Source: an uncultured Prochlorococcus sp.
GTDB taxonomy: Bacteria; Cyanobacteriota; Cyanobacteriia; PCC-6307; Cyanobiaceae
Assembly: GCA_902572825.1 (NCBI GenBank)
Contig: CACGHD010000004.1
Location: forward strand, 1 to 64,000
Length of the DNA: 64,000 nucleotides
Reading direction: 5' to 3'
Shown here piece after piece: positions 50,475 through 59,413 of the stretch. A model generated the notes under the pieces. It searched no databases and was not told the origin of the DNA. It saw only the letters and a program-made list of their open reading frames with translations. The position numbers and the translations under genes are program-made. The stretch's first letter is position 1, and every line of letters begins with the position of its first letter.

Positions 50475-51062
50475 TTAATTTACTAATTTAGGATCAATTT
50501 CTTTTTTGTACCTCTTTTCACAATCTTTAATCACTTTAACAGCTTCTTCTATCCCAAAAAAACCATTGACAGTACATGTTCCTGGTTTTTTTAGATCTTT
50601 GTAGTGCTCCCAATAATACTTTGTTTCTTTTAACCAATGATCTCCAAGGTCTTCATAACTTGAGACATGATCTACTCTTTTATCATCTGCGAGAACCGCT
50701 ATTACCTTATCATCGACCTCTCCACCATCATCAAATTTCATCACCCCAATAATCCTTGCTTCCACGATAGATCCGGGTATCAAAGGCTCAGTTACCCCAA
50801 CAATTTCTACATCAAGCGGATCTCCATCTTCATCCCATGTTCTTGGAATACAACCATAAGCAAAAGGATACGCAAGTGATGAATAACCTACCCTATCAAG
50901 TTTAAGATGGCCCGTTTCTGTAATTAATTCATATTTATTTATGGTATTAGAGTTCAATTCAACAATAGTGTTTATTATTGTATTTGAACTATCAGTGAAA
51001 GCATTTAGTATGTGCAATAAATTTGGAGTAACCCTGCTTGGGGGCTGATTTAGATTTGCCAT
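50475..51062 (-). CDS. ppa: Inorganic pyrophosphatase, family I (intact active site)
   Basis: Hydrolyses pyrophosphate made in biosynthesis. The 195-residue protein from ATG 51062 (a TTG one codon earlier is also open) has NKYELITETGHLKLDRVGYS, YPFAYGCIPRTWDEDGDPLD with all three metal-binding aspartates, and the Tyr-Lys in EHYKDLKKPG. RIIGVMKFDDGGEVDDKVIA adds the further Asp/Lys set. In contrast to the paralogue at 35180-35734, nothing is missing, so this one should be the working enzyme. The first 30 residues are a polar extension. Converges on hemC with a 6-base gap. Confidence 0.93.
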   Translation of the reverse strand: MANLNQPPSRVTPNLLHILNAFTDSSNTIINTIVELNSNTINKYELITETGHLKLDRVGYSSLAYPFAYGCIPRTWDEDGDPLDVEIVGVTEPLIPGSIVEARIIGVMKFDDGGEVDDKVIAVLADDKRVDHVSSYEDLGDHWLKETKYYWEHYKDLKKPGTCTVNGFFGIEEAVKVIKDCEKRYKKEIDPKLVN

Positions 51063-51125
51063 CAAGAAATTATTTTTGTTTATCTTACATCCTCACACCT
51101 AACCAAATTCTTTAAAAGTAATGTT

Positions 51126-52631
51126 TCAGCAAAAATCATTTATTTTAGACCTTAAATGATTAATAAAATAGTTTGGCGATAGTTCTTCATTAGTTACAGC
51201 TCTTACCAACTCCATACAATTAACTGATCTGCCATATTTATGTATATTATTTTTCAACCAAAAGATGATCTTTTGATATTCACCATTTTCAATTAAGTTG
51301 TCAATCAAACCTATGTCTCTTTCCATTTGAGAAGATATTTGCGCACTTATAACATGTCCTAACAAATATGAGGGGAAATATCCAAACGCCCCTTCACTCC
51401 AATGAACATCTTGAAGACAACCTTCTGAATCATTAGATGGTTTAATTCCTAGGAGTTCATCATATCTTTTATTCCATTCTGTTGGAATATCTTCAGCAGG
51501 TAACCCTCTTTCAATTAAATCTATTTCAAGTTCGGTTCTTATTAATATGTGTAAGCCATAAGTCAATTCATCCGCTTCAACCCTATTTAATCCTGCTTCC
51601 AAATGATTAATCGATTTCCATAGTTCTAAATAATTATTAAGAGAACATCGAGCTGAAACAAATTTGTTAAAAAATCTTTTTGAAAAAGATTTGGATTTAA
51701 CTATTCTATTTTCCCAAAATAAAGATTGACTTTCATGAATACCCATAGAGGTTGCTTGACCTAAAGGCCAAGCAAACCATTGATGACTTTGAGATGGCAA
51801 ACCCTGCTCATAAATAGAATGCCCCCACTCATGCGCAGTTGCTAAAAAACTTGATAATGGTTCACCTTCAACAATTCTTGTTGTAATCCTGTAATCATTA
51901 GGCCCTAATGTAATCGAAAAAGGATGAGGAGATTTACCAACAACAACTAGATCTTTATCTCTCCCAAACTCGTCAAGTAATTGAGAACATAGATTATGTT
52001 GAGATTCTGGACACAAATCCCAGTGATATTTCTTAGATTTATTAATCCCTCTAATCAACTCTGGGAGAGTGTCTTTCAAAGGCTTAAACATTTTATTAAG
52101 CCACTTTAAAGTTAATTCAGGCTCAAAGGGTTGGGCTAAAGTTTCCCATGGTGAATATTTATCTGATATTTGTTTTGCCTCTTCAATACGCAATCTAACT
52201 AATTCTTCAAAGAAAGGAAGAAAAATTTTAAAATCTGATTTTTCCTTAGCTTCTTGCCAGCTTTCATACCCTTTAGATTTTGCCTTTGCTAGAGACTCAA
52301 CTAATTTAGGATCTAAATTTCTTTCTCTATTAAATTCCTTCAATAAAAGACTAATATTTCTTTCTTTATCTTTTATGAAAAGTTGATTGTCCGAATTTCG
52401 TTTAGTATCTGCTAGTTCATTTTTAGCAGATTGTATTAAATTAGAAAATTGTTGGGAAGAATTTCTTTCATGCAATACTTTTGCAATATAAGTAAGTTGT
52501 TCAGACCTCCAAGAAGCACCTTTCTTTGGCATTCCAGTATTCTGATCCCAATAAAGTGTATTTTGGATTGAACCTAATATTTGTGTTTCTTTAAGGTAAG
52601 CACCTAGCTTATTCCAATGAGTTTCAGCCAA
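51126..52631 (-). CDS. Thermostable carboxypeptidase 1-like (family M32)
   Basis: A 501-residue metallocarboxypeptidase of the Taq family, which removes C-terminal amino acids from peptides in the cytoplasm. The zinc motif HEWGH is in LATAHEWGHSIYEQGLPSQS, and the third ligand region is MGIHESQSLFWENRIVKS. The family opening NTLYWDQNTGMPKKGASWRS is present. The start is TTG 52631; the next ATG would remove the conserved start region. The middle domain is helical throughout. It stands alone on the minus strand. Confidence 0.93.
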   Translation of the reverse strand: MAETHWNKLGAYLKETQILGSIQNTLYWDQNTGMPKKGASWRSEQLTYIAKVLHERNSSQQFSNLIQSAKNELADTKRNSDNQLFIKDKERNISLLLKEFNRERNLDPKLVESLAKAKSKGYESWQEAKEKSDFKIFLPFFEELVRLRIEEAKQISDKYSPWETLAQPFEPELTLKWLNKMFKPLKDTLPELIRGINKSKKYHWDLCPESQHNLCSQLLDEFGRDKDLVVVGKSPHPFSITLGPNDYRITTRIVEGEPLSSFLATAHEWGHSIYEQGLPSQSHQWFAWPLGQATSMGIHESQSLFWENRIVKSKSFSKRFFNKFVSARCSLNNYLELWKSINHLEAGLNRVEADELTYGLHILIRTELEIDLIERGLPAEDIPTEWNKRYDELLGIKPSNDSEGCLQDVHWSEGAFGYFPSYLLGHVISAQISSQMERDIGLIDNLIENGEYQKIIFWLKNNIHKYGRSVNCMELVRAVTNEELSPNYFINHLRSKINDFC

Positions 52632-52739
52632 AGATTTAAATCGAAATTAAATTTATCTTAAGATAAAAATTTTAATGTCTGCAGTAAAACATTCATCTTT
52701 ATCCATAATAGGATATTGATTAATTAAGTTTTAACTTAT

Positions 52740-53195
52740 ATGGAACAAATATTTTCAAAATTAAAATTCATAACCCATGGCGAGGGTTTTATTAATATCA
52801 CATCTGATTTAAATTTATGTGTTGAAAAAAATAATTTTCATTCCGGAATTTTAAATTTAACTTCACTTCATACAAGTTGCAGTTTAACTATTAATGAGAA
52901 CGCAGATCCAAATGTACTGAGGGACCTAAAAAAGTATATGCAATCGATAGTTCCCTATGATTCCTACTTAACCCTATCAAAAAATAGAGAAGAAATATCC
53001 TATAAACATTATCAAGAAGGGGCTGACGATATGCCAGCACATATTAAAACATCCCTAACAAACACTTGTTTATCTTTGAGTTTTCAAGACGGAAAAATTA
53101 TGCTTGGCACATGGCAAGCTGTTTATCTATGGGAACATCGATTTGATCAAAAGGAAAGAATCATAAATGTACATATAATTGGTGAGAAAAAGTAA
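52740..53195 (+). CDS. YjbQ/UPF0047 family protein
   Basis: A 151-residue protein of the YjbQ family. LNLTSLHTSCSLTINENADP holds the conserved His and Asn/Glu/Asp residues; YKHYQEGADDMPAHIKTSLT and GTWQAVYLWEHRFDQKERII are further signatures. Some members have weak thiamine-phosphate synthase activity; the physiological role is unknown. It lies 37 bases before phhB and may be co-transcribed with it and the CobW gene. Length is slightly larger than the 135-140 residue norm. Confidence 0.9.
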   Translation: MEQIFSKLKFITHGEGFINITSDLNLCVEKNNFHSGILNLTSLHTSCSLTINENADPNVLRDLKKYMQSIVPYDSYLTLSKNREEISYKHYQEGADDMPAHIKTSLTNTCLSLSFQDGKIMLGTWQAVYLWEHRFDQKERIINVHIIGEKK

Positions 53196-53231
53196 GATAT
53201 TTATAATGTAATAAGTCAGATTTCTTATTTA

Positions 53232-53522
53232 ATGGAACCCTACATTTTGCAAGATGAAGAATTGAATGAATTAGTTGTCAAAATACCTGGCTGGGAAATT
53301 AAATCTAAACAAATCCAAAGAGAATTTAACTTCGCTAATTTTATTGAAGCCTTTGCTTTTATGACTAAGGTTGCTTTAATCTGTGAAAAATATAATCATC
53401 ATCCTAACTGGGAGAATGTTTATGCAAAAGTAATAATTAAATTAAATACACATGATCTAGGAGGTATTACGAATCTGGATCAAACATTAGCTTCGGAAAT
53501 CAACAAAATTTTCGATCAATAA
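53232..53522 (+). CDS. phhB: Pterin-4a-carbinolamine dehydratase family protein
   Basis: A 96-residue protein with the family pattern: VKIPGWEI near the start, FIEAFAFMTKVALICEKYNH, HHPNWENVYAKVIIKLNTHD and LGGITNLDQTLAS. The active-site His-His-Pro and the THD motif are both intact. It normally recycles the pterin cofactor of aromatic amino acid hydroxylases; no such hydroxylase gene is in the window. It may act on a pterin from folE or have another role, such as a molybdopterin- or DNA-binding partner function. The CobW gene follows 29 bases later. Confidence 0.92.
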   Translation: MEPYILQDEELNELVVKIPGWEIKSKQIQREFNFANFIEAFAFMTKVALICEKYNHHPNWENVYAKVIIKLNTHDLGGITNLDQTLASEINKIFDQ

Positions 53523-53551
53523 AAATATAAAATTGTTTTCAACTATTCAAA

Positions 53552-54619
53552 ATGTCAAAAAATTTATTGCCTGTTACTATTGTTAGTGGATTTTTAGGTT
53601 CTGGCAAAACTACACTTCTAAATCATATTTTAAAAAATCAAGTTGGTATTAAAACAGCTGTTTTAGTCAACGAATTTGGAGAAATCGGAATAGATAATGA
53701 CTTAATAATAGAAGGCTCAGAAGATATGATCGAATTAAATAATGGATGTATATGTTGCTCTATCAATGGCGAATTATTAAATACCGTATCCAAAGTTTTA
53801 GAAAGAGCTGAAAAATTAGACTATTTGATTGTTGAAACAACTGGATTAGCAGATCCATTACCAGTAGCCATGACTTTTGCGGCTGGTGATCTTAGAGAAA
53901 AAGTAAGATTAGATTCGATAATTACTGTCATTGATGGAGAAAATTTTGATTTTGAAATTAATAATACAAGTGTCGCCTATTCTCAAATTTTATACGGAGA
54001 TATCCTTCTTCTTAATAAATCTGATTTAGTAAATGAAAAACAATTAAAGAAAATAGAGGAGTTTATAAATAAAATAAAAAAAGAGCCAAGGATTTTGAGA
54101 TCAACTAACAGTGAAGTTGCATTACATACAATAATGAGCGTGGGTCTATTTGAGACGGATACTTTTGAATTCGAGAAAAATAAAAAAAATATAGAACAAC
54201 ATTCAAACGATCACTCTTCTCATGCCCACGATCACTCTTCTCATTCCCATGATCACTCTTCTCATTCCCATGATCACTCTTCTCATTCCCACGATCACTC
54301 TTCTCATTCCCACGATTTGATCAATAATATCGAGGGTTTTACCTCAGTTTCATATGAGACATTTGAACCATTTTCTTTAAGGAAGTTTCAATATTTCTTA
54401 GATAATCAAATCTCAGAAAATGTATTCAGAGCAAAAGGAATATTATGGTTTATGGAAAGTGAAAGAAAACACATTTTTCACCTATCTGGAAAGCGGTTTT
54501 CTTTAGACGATGAGGAATGGACAAAAGAAAAATCTAACAAGATAGTATTAATTGGGAAAAACTTAGATCACCAAACTATTAAAAATCAACTGTCATCATG
54601 TAGATTTAATTCAGATTAG
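53552..54619 (+). CDS. CobW/COG0523 GTPase metallochaperone with a histidine repeat
   Basis: A 355-residue G3E GTPase. Visible are the P-loop VSGFLGSGKTTLLNHIL, EFGEIGIDNDLII, the metal-binding CxCC motif in LNNGCICCSINGELL, LIVETTGLADPLP, LLNKSDLVN and a C-terminal FRAKGILWFMESERKHIFHL domain. Between them, residues 218-256 are a run of HDHSSHS repeats, a likely metal reservoir. Such GTPases insert metals, often Zn, but the name CobW should not be taken to mean cobalt. No zur or zinc-transport gene is next to it; an iron-type permease gene follows 26 bases later. Confidence 0.9.
   Translation: MSKNLLPVTIVSGFLGSGKTTLLNHILKNQVGIKTAVLVNEFGEIGIDNDLIIEGSEDMIELNNGCICCSINGELLNTVSKVLERAEKLDYLIVETTGLADPLPVAMTFAAGDLREKVRLDSIITVIDGENFDFEINNTSVAYSQILYGDILLLNKSDLVNEKQLKKIEEFINKIKKEPRILRSTNSEVALHTIMSVGLFETDTFEFEKNKKNIEQHSNDHSSHAHDHSSHSHDHSSHSHDHSSHSHDHSSHSHDLINNIEGFTSVSYETFEPFSLRKFQYFLDNQISENVFRAKGILWFMESERKHIFHLSGKRFSLDDEEWTKEKSNKIVLIGKNLDHQTIKNQLSSCRFNSD
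54209..54313 (+). repeat. Five 21-base tandem repeats coding for the histidine-rich loop
   Basis: Five exact-length units of the form GATCACTCTTCTCATTCCCAC begin at 54209, 54230, 54251, 54272 and 54293, each coding for DHSSHxH (the first has Ala in place of Ser). Units 2-5 differ only in the last base (C or T). Such near-identical DNA points to recent expansion and likely copy-number changes between strains. Confidence 0.9.
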
Positions 54620-54645
54620 AGTTCATATTAGGATTTAATTAATTT

Positions 54646-56184
54646 TTGAAAATACTTATTAAAGGATTTAAAAAAGCATTAACCGAATTAAAACTTTTTT
54701 ATTTTACTTCGTTTATTGTCTCACTTTTAGTAATCATTCCAATTTCCAATTTTCTTCTTGAAGGAGTCCAATATGTTGCAAGTGGAAATTTTACATTAGG
54801 CATTGCTGGGGGAGAAGAGATATTAGAAACTTTAAAAGTTTTAGTACTAACAAGTTTTTTTGGAGGAGGCTTAGGCACTTTAAATGGATGGTTACTTTCA
54901 AATTGTGATTTTAAGTTCAGAAAAGTTCTCCGTATTTGTCAGCTAATTCCACTCGCTGCCCCAGCCTACCTAATAACAGCTGTTTTGCAGGATTTAGGAA
55001 GTATCTTTGGTTATCAAGTAACCGGTTTATGGTGGGGGGTATTAATACTTTCAATTTCTACTTATCCATATGTATTTATTCTTGCTAACGAAAGTTTTAA
55101 TAAATTTGGAGTAAATCAAATCAATGCTAGTAGAGGATTAGGAGTTGGGCCCTGGAGGAGCTTCTTTAAAATCGCTTTTCCAATGGCGTTACCAGCGCTG
55201 ATAACAGGAATAAGTTTAATGTGTATGGAAGTAATGAATGAGTTAGGTACATTTGCATTATTAAACATTCCAAGTATTTCAACAGGTATAGCCGAAAATT
55301 GGATAATTGAGGGAAATCCAAAAAGTTCTATTGGACTATCTTTAGTAGCCTTATTTATAATTTTCACATTAATTATTTTTGAAAAATTCTCTAGAAGAAA
55401 ATCAAAGAGGTGGAGTGAGAATCCTGCATCAAGAGATTCTCAAGGGTGGGAATTAAAAAAAACTAGAGCTCTTATAGCAATAACCTTATCTTTATTTCCT
55501 CCAATTTTCTCTTTTGGAATTCCATGTTTTTGGGTTCTGCTCAATATCGATCAAATTCAAAAAGGGTTATCTATAGAATTGCTTACCCTATCATTCAGGA
55601 CCATAAGTCTAGGATTTTTTACTGCATTAATAACGATGCTATTCTCATTAATGATTTCATTAGCCAGACGCCCAAATAAAAGCTTTTTACTAGGGCTAAT
55701 AACAAACCTTGCAGGGATAGGTTACGCAATTCCAGGAACTATATTGGCTTTATCTTTAATAAGCATTTCTTCTTCAAAATTGAATTTCATTGCTATTTGC
55801 TTATTAATTTGGGGTTATGTTGTCAGATTTCTAACTATTTCTAAGGGTTCTATTGATTCAAGTCTTGAGAGAATCTCCCCTAGTCTTGACGAAGCAGCAC
55901 TTGGATTAGGAGAGGATTGGCTGGGAGTTATAAAAAGAATTCATCTACCACTTCTTCAGGGACCAATATTCGTAGGCTCACTTTTAGTTTTTGTAGACAC
56001 TATAAAAGAATTACCCATAACCTTTATTTTAAGACCATTCGATTTTGATACATTATCTGTGAGAATATATCAATATGCTGGAGACGAAAGAATGGTAGAG
56101 GCAATATTACCAACCATTCTTATCATGACTTTAGGCCTTATTGCATCAATTACATTGGTACCAAGTTTAGAGAAAAAAAACTAA
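54646..56184 (+). CDS. futB: ABC transporter permease of the Fe3+ (FutB/FbpB) type
   Basis: A 512-residue permease with about 12 membrane segments in two fused halves. Each half has its EAA-type loop for the ATPase: RGLGVGPWRSFFKIAFPMAL in the first and DEAALGLGEDWLGVIKRIHL in the second. This duplicated form is typical of iron(III) importers of the SfuB/FbpB type; the sequence alone does not prove iron. Neither binding protein nor ATPase is adjacent, as is common in Prochlorococcus. The start is TTG 54646, because no ATG is near the first hydrophobic segment. Confidence 0.86.
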   Translation: MKILIKGFKKALTELKLFYFTSFIVSLLVIIPISNFLLEGVQYVASGNFTLGIAGGEEILETLKVLVLTSFFGGGLGTLNGWLLSNCDFKFRKVLRICQLIPLAAPAYLITAVLQDLGSIFGYQVTGLWWGVLILSISTYPYVFILANESFNKFGVNQINASRGLGVGPWRSFFKIAFPMALPALITGISLMCMEVMNELGTFALLNIPSISTGIAENWIIEGNPKSSIGLSLVALFIIFTLIIFEKFSRRKSKRWSENPASRDSQGWELKKTRALIAITLSLFPPIFSFGIPCFWVLLNIDQIQKGLSIELLTLSFRTISLGFFTALITMLFSLMISLARRPNKSFLLGLITNLAGIGYAIPGTILALSLISISSSKLNFIAICLLIWGYVVRFLTISKGSIDSSLERISPSLDEAALGLGEDWLGVIKRIHLPLLQGPIFVGSLLVFVDTIKELPITFILRPFDFDTLSVRIYQYAGDERMVEAILPTILIMTLGLIASITLVPSLEKKN

Positions 56185-57137
56185 ATTTTTTTTGAAAGTT
56201 TTCTTATTAAAAAGGGGAAGCTTAACAACAAATCTGCAGAGGTTGATATAATCCTGAAATAAATTAAGCTAATGAGAATTATATTTTGTGGAATACTCTT
56301 GCCAACAAAAAAAAGGAGGCACGCCTCAAAAACTCCAACTCCTCCTGGAGCTGCTGGAACTACCAAGCCTAAAGACCATGACAAAGAAAAAATTACTAAT
56401 AAAAATATGCTGTTCAGATTATTAGTTGTATAAAAAGTATTTAAGCAAATATAAAAACCAACAAATTTAGATAAAACAAAACCGACTTCAAGTAATAAAG
56501 CTCTAGTAGGGAAAAAAGAAATTATATTTATTCTCTTTGCAAAATAGTCCTTTGAATTTGGAAGTTTCAAAACCTCAAATACTTTCCCCTTAAGAAACCC
56601 TATTCTTTTTAAAATAAAATAAATTAATTTCCTATTTAAGAATACTAAAGGAAAAATTAAAAATAAATAAAGTGGTGAGAAAATCAATCCAAGCGATGCC
56701 AAGAGAAAAGATCCACTTAACATAAAATAAGGTTCTATAAGCGTCGAATATAAAGCAATCTGTGGATTACTTATTTTTTTTATAAAATTAAATCTTTCAA
56801 CAAAATGCCAAACCCCTCCTGGAACATATTTAAGAATATTGGTTAAAACATAAAAAGAGATAAGGTTATTACTTTTAAATTCTTTCCCGAACCATTTTAC
56901 AATATATTTCCATGCATAAGCGTTCAAATAAATACTTAAAACACAAAATAAAAGTGATAAGAATAGATTAATTCCATTTCTTTTTAAATTAATATCAAAA
57001 TAAATTTGATCAACATTATCAAAAAAATAGATGCAAAAATATAACAAGCTTGAAATAAAGAAAATACTCTTTAAATTTCCAAAATTAATTTTTTTAATGA
57101 ATTTCAAATGTGGTTGATTACTTATATTAAATCTCAT
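56181..57137 (-). CDS. UPF0104-type (LPG synthase-like) membrane protein
   Basis: A 318-residue polytopic protein with about eight hydrophobic segments. The loop KYVPGGVWHFVERFNFI and the late PAAPGGVGVFEACLLFFVGK are hallmarks of the lysylphosphatidylglycerol synthase membrane-domain family (UPF0104), but the catalytic aminoacyltransferase part of MprF is missing. The role is unknown; relatives may move or modify lipids. It overlaps the 3' end of the convergent permease gene by 4 bases and overlaps the upstream larC by 4, so larC and this gene are translated from one mRNA. Confidence 0.82.
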   Translation of the reverse strand: MRFNISNQPHLKFIKKINFGNLKSIFFISSLLYFCIYFFDNVDQIYFDINLKRNGINLFLSLLFCVLSIYLNAYAWKYIVKWFGKEFKSNNLISFYVLTNILKYVPGGVWHFVERFNFIKKISNPQIALYSTLIEPYFMLSGSFLLASLGLIFSPLYLFLIFPLVFLNRKLIYFILKRIGFLKGKVFEVLKLPNSKDYFAKRINIISFFPTRALLLEVGFVLSKFVGFYICLNTFYTTNNLNSIFLLVIFSLSWSLGLVVPAAPGGVGVFEACLLFFVGKSIPQNIILISLIYFRIISTSADLLLSFPFLIRKLSKKI

Positions 57138-58366
57138 TTCCAGTTTTCAAATGCTCTAAATTTTTTACTTGATTCATTTATTATTTTTCTTATTTCGTAA
57201 GTTGATATTTTATGCTTTAAATTTAATCTTAATACCTCATCATTTTCTGGTTTCATAATAATTGATCCGTCTGGTTTTAGAGTTTGTTTAACTTTTATAT
57301 TTCCAAAAATCGTTGGACATTCTCCTCTGCGTCTAAGTAATATCCATCTATACTGGATCCTTTCACGAACCCCAATAGTATTGGAATAATCAAACCATAA
57401 TCGCCTAAAAAATTCTTTTTTCTCTATGGGCAAGATGGCTTGAATAGAAAATCCAATTCTATTTTTTTTCATATTGATTGCTTGATAAGAAACGTCATAA
57501 GCTCCCTCGGTTCTAAGTTTCTCGACAAAATTAGATATATCTTCGGGCGTTTGGTCATCAATCCATGCTTCTTGAATAATTATCTCTTCACGCTTTGGAC
57601 TAATTTGTTCATTATCGTTAATAAAAGAATTATTAAATGAAGTAATTTTATAAACTCTTACCAAATTAGGGAATGGAAATTTTAGGTTCCCAATGCCTAC
57701 TCCATAAGAGTTAATAGAATATTTTGAAGGAGGTTCTGGATAGTCGACTAGATCAGCAAGTAAAGCAATGCCAGTTGGTGTTGAGAGTTCACCCTCTATC
57801 GAGTTCCAGTCTGATAAGACCTTGATATTTTTTTGTCTTACTAGCTCTATTACAGCAGGAGCTGGTACAGATAATTTACCATGTTCAGTCTGAACAAAAC
57901 CTTTACCCAAAGTTGGTTCATTACAATAAACCCTCTTGGGATTTAAGTAATTCAATGCAGCACATACCCCAATGATATCCACCAATGAATCTATAGCTCC
58001 AATTTCATGAAAATGAACATCATCAGATTTAATGCCATGAACTTTTCCTTCGGCAATTGCTAAAGATTCAAATACTCCATAAATTAATTTTTTTAATTTA
58101 TCTTCTAATTGGCCATTTAAAATAAGTTCCTTAATACTCTTCCAAGTTTTTTTGATAGGACTACAATCAATATTCTCAACCTTTGTCTTTATGCCTCGGA
58201 TTGAACAACTTTTTGATTCCCTAAAGTCTATTTGATATAAATCCTTTAATCCAAGATCAATAAGTGGTTGTTCAATGACTTTTTTAGGTACACCTAAATC
58301 ATAAAAAGCTCCTAGCAACATATCTCCAGAGATACCAGGAGAGCATTCAATTAAAACATCTTCCAT
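57134..58366 (-). CDS. larC: LarC-type nickel insertion protein (DUF111)
   Basis: A 410-residue member of the LarC family, which inserts nickel into the pincer cofactor (NPN) of lactate racemase and related enzymes using CTP. The start VLIECSPGISGDMLLGAFYD and HFHEIGAIDSLVDIIGVCAA are family signatures, and the C-terminal part, with VRVYKI and EAWIDDQTPEDISNF, is in the same frame. In Lactobacillus the gene is split by a programmed frameshift; here it is one continuous frame. No larA, larB or larE is in the window. Overlap with the UPF0104 gene suggests joint translation. Nickel use is inferred from family. Confidence 0.87.
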   Translation of the reverse strand: MEDVLIECSPGISGDMLLGAFYDLGVPKKVIEQPLIDLGLKDLYQIDFRESKSCSIRGIKTKVENIDCSPIKKTWKSIKELILNGQLEDKLKKLIYGVFESLAIAEGKVHGIKSDDVHFHEIGAIDSLVDIIGVCAALNYLNPKRVYCNEPTLGKGFVQTEHGKLSVPAPAVIELVRQKNIKVLSDWNSIEGELSTPTGIALLADLVDYPEPPSKYSINSYGVGIGNLKFPFPNLVRVYKITSFNNSFINDNEQISPKREEIIIQEAWIDDQTPEDISNFVEKLRTEGAYDVSYQAINMKKNRIGFSIQAILPIEKKEFFRRLWFDYSNTIGVRERIQYRWILLRRRGECPTIFGNIKVKQTLKPDGSIIMKPENDEVLRLNLKHKISTYEIRKIINESSKKFRAFENWK

Positions 58367-58418
58367 AAATCAAAGATTTCTTGACTAGTAAAATTACGAT
58401 TAAGATCAACCTTTCATT

Positions 58419-59018
58419 CTAGTTTTTTTCAGAAAGATTTTTTTCAATCACTTCGTAATTTATTAATTTCAAAGAATTTCCATCTCTATTGATATCTAAA
58501 CTTACAAAGCTATGAAGAAGTTCTAGAGAAAGTTCTCCTTTTATGACTAATTTAAAATTTTTGTTTTTTAATTTTTTTGACTTTAGATCGGTACAAATTT
58601 TAATAACAATTTCTTTCTTTTGAGTGTTGACAAAAACTAATTCTCCTCGAACAGAAAAATAATTATCTTTTAGATCTAATTCTTCTAGTAATTTAAAGAA
58701 GTTAGTTGTTGAAGAATCATTTGGGAAATCATTCAATTGATAGGGATCCCAGATTCCTGCAACCTGTAAATGTAAGTTTTGAGTATTTTTATTCTTGGGA
58801 TAAACAATCCAATAATAGTTTTTCTTTAAATCAATATGCTTTTTTAAAAGTGATAATGCTTTACCTAGTATTACTGTTTCAATTTTTTCGCCTTTATTAT
58901 CAATTAAAAAGCCTCTATTTAATTGCTCACTATCATGAGGTGTAAATTTACCATTGATAATACCGATTGCTCTGTGCTGTAGTTGATTAGTGACTTTTGG
59001 TATAGGATTTTTTAACAT
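58419..59018 (-). CDS. Protein of unknown function, probably conserved in picocyanobacteria
   Basis: A 199-residue soluble protein I cannot name. It begins MLKNPIPKVTNQLQHRAIGI and has the blocks YYWIVYPKNKNTQNLHLQVA and NYFSVRGELVFVNTQKKEIV, giving a beta-rich core, then basic residues (SKKLKNKNFKLVIKGEL). No signal peptide, membrane segment or known catalytic motif. It lies 52 bases upstream of larC on the other side and downstream of a small exported-protein gene on the same strand. An OB-like or nucleic-acid-binding fold is possible, but this is a guess. Confidence 0.78.
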   Translation of the reverse strand: MLKNPIPKVTNQLQHRAIGIINGKFTPHDSEQLNRGFLIDNKGEKIETVILGKALSLLKKHIDLKKNYYWIVYPKNKNTQNLHLQVAGIWDPYQLNDFPNDSSTTNFFKLLEELDLKDNYFSVRGELVFVNTQKKEIVIKICTDLKSKKLKNKNFKLVIKGELSLELLHSFVSLDINRDGNSLKLINYEVIEKNLSEKN

Positions 59019-59057
59019 ACTAAAATTTTGAAAATAACAATATATCGTATTAAAATT

Positions 59058-59357
59058 TTATTTTTTCTCCAAAGTATTGAAAGAGTTTAACGCATCGTCA
59101 ATGGCATCAGAAGGTTTAGTCGCATCATTCATAATATTTTGTCTTCGAATCATTTCCACAATTTCAAAAGGGTTGGTTGGAAGACCTGAACTATCCTGAT
59201 CTGTTTTAGTTGAGTTATCAATTTCTAATTTTCCAAATAAATCTTCTGCATTTAAGTAATCACCTTTTAAAGAAGTTAAAGAAATAAAAGAAATTACGAA
59301 AATTATTGGTATTTGCAAGCTTTTGCAAAAAATATTTTTCATTTTATTTAATTTCAA
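59058..59357 (-). CDS. Small exported protein of unknown function
   Basis: A 99-residue protein with a signal peptide-like start (residues 8-28, SLQIPIIFVISFISLTSLKG) followed by a short mature part: LNAEDLFGKLEIDNSTKTDQ, then PTNPFEIVEMIRRQNIMNDA. The mature part is acidic, low in cysteine (none) and probably mostly helical. It lies upstream of the 199-residue unknown gene on the same strand and divergent from the exonuclease III gene. I cannot identify it. Two starts are possible (ATG 59357 and ATG 59342). Confidence 0.7.
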   Translation of the reverse strand: MKLNKMKNIFCKSLQIPIIFVISFISLTSLKGDYLNAEDLFGKLEIDNSTKTDQDSSGLPTNPFEIVEMIRRQNIMNDATKPSDAIDDALNSFNTLEKK

Positions 59358-59413
59358 AATTCTTTAATCCCAAAATTTTCTGCTAACTTAATTCTACATA
59401 ATTTGGTAGAAAT

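Noticed and set aside
54209..54313. Tandem repeats as a possible CRISPR array
   Set aside because: Units are adjacent without spacers, are in frame with the GTPase gene and code for a histidine loop.
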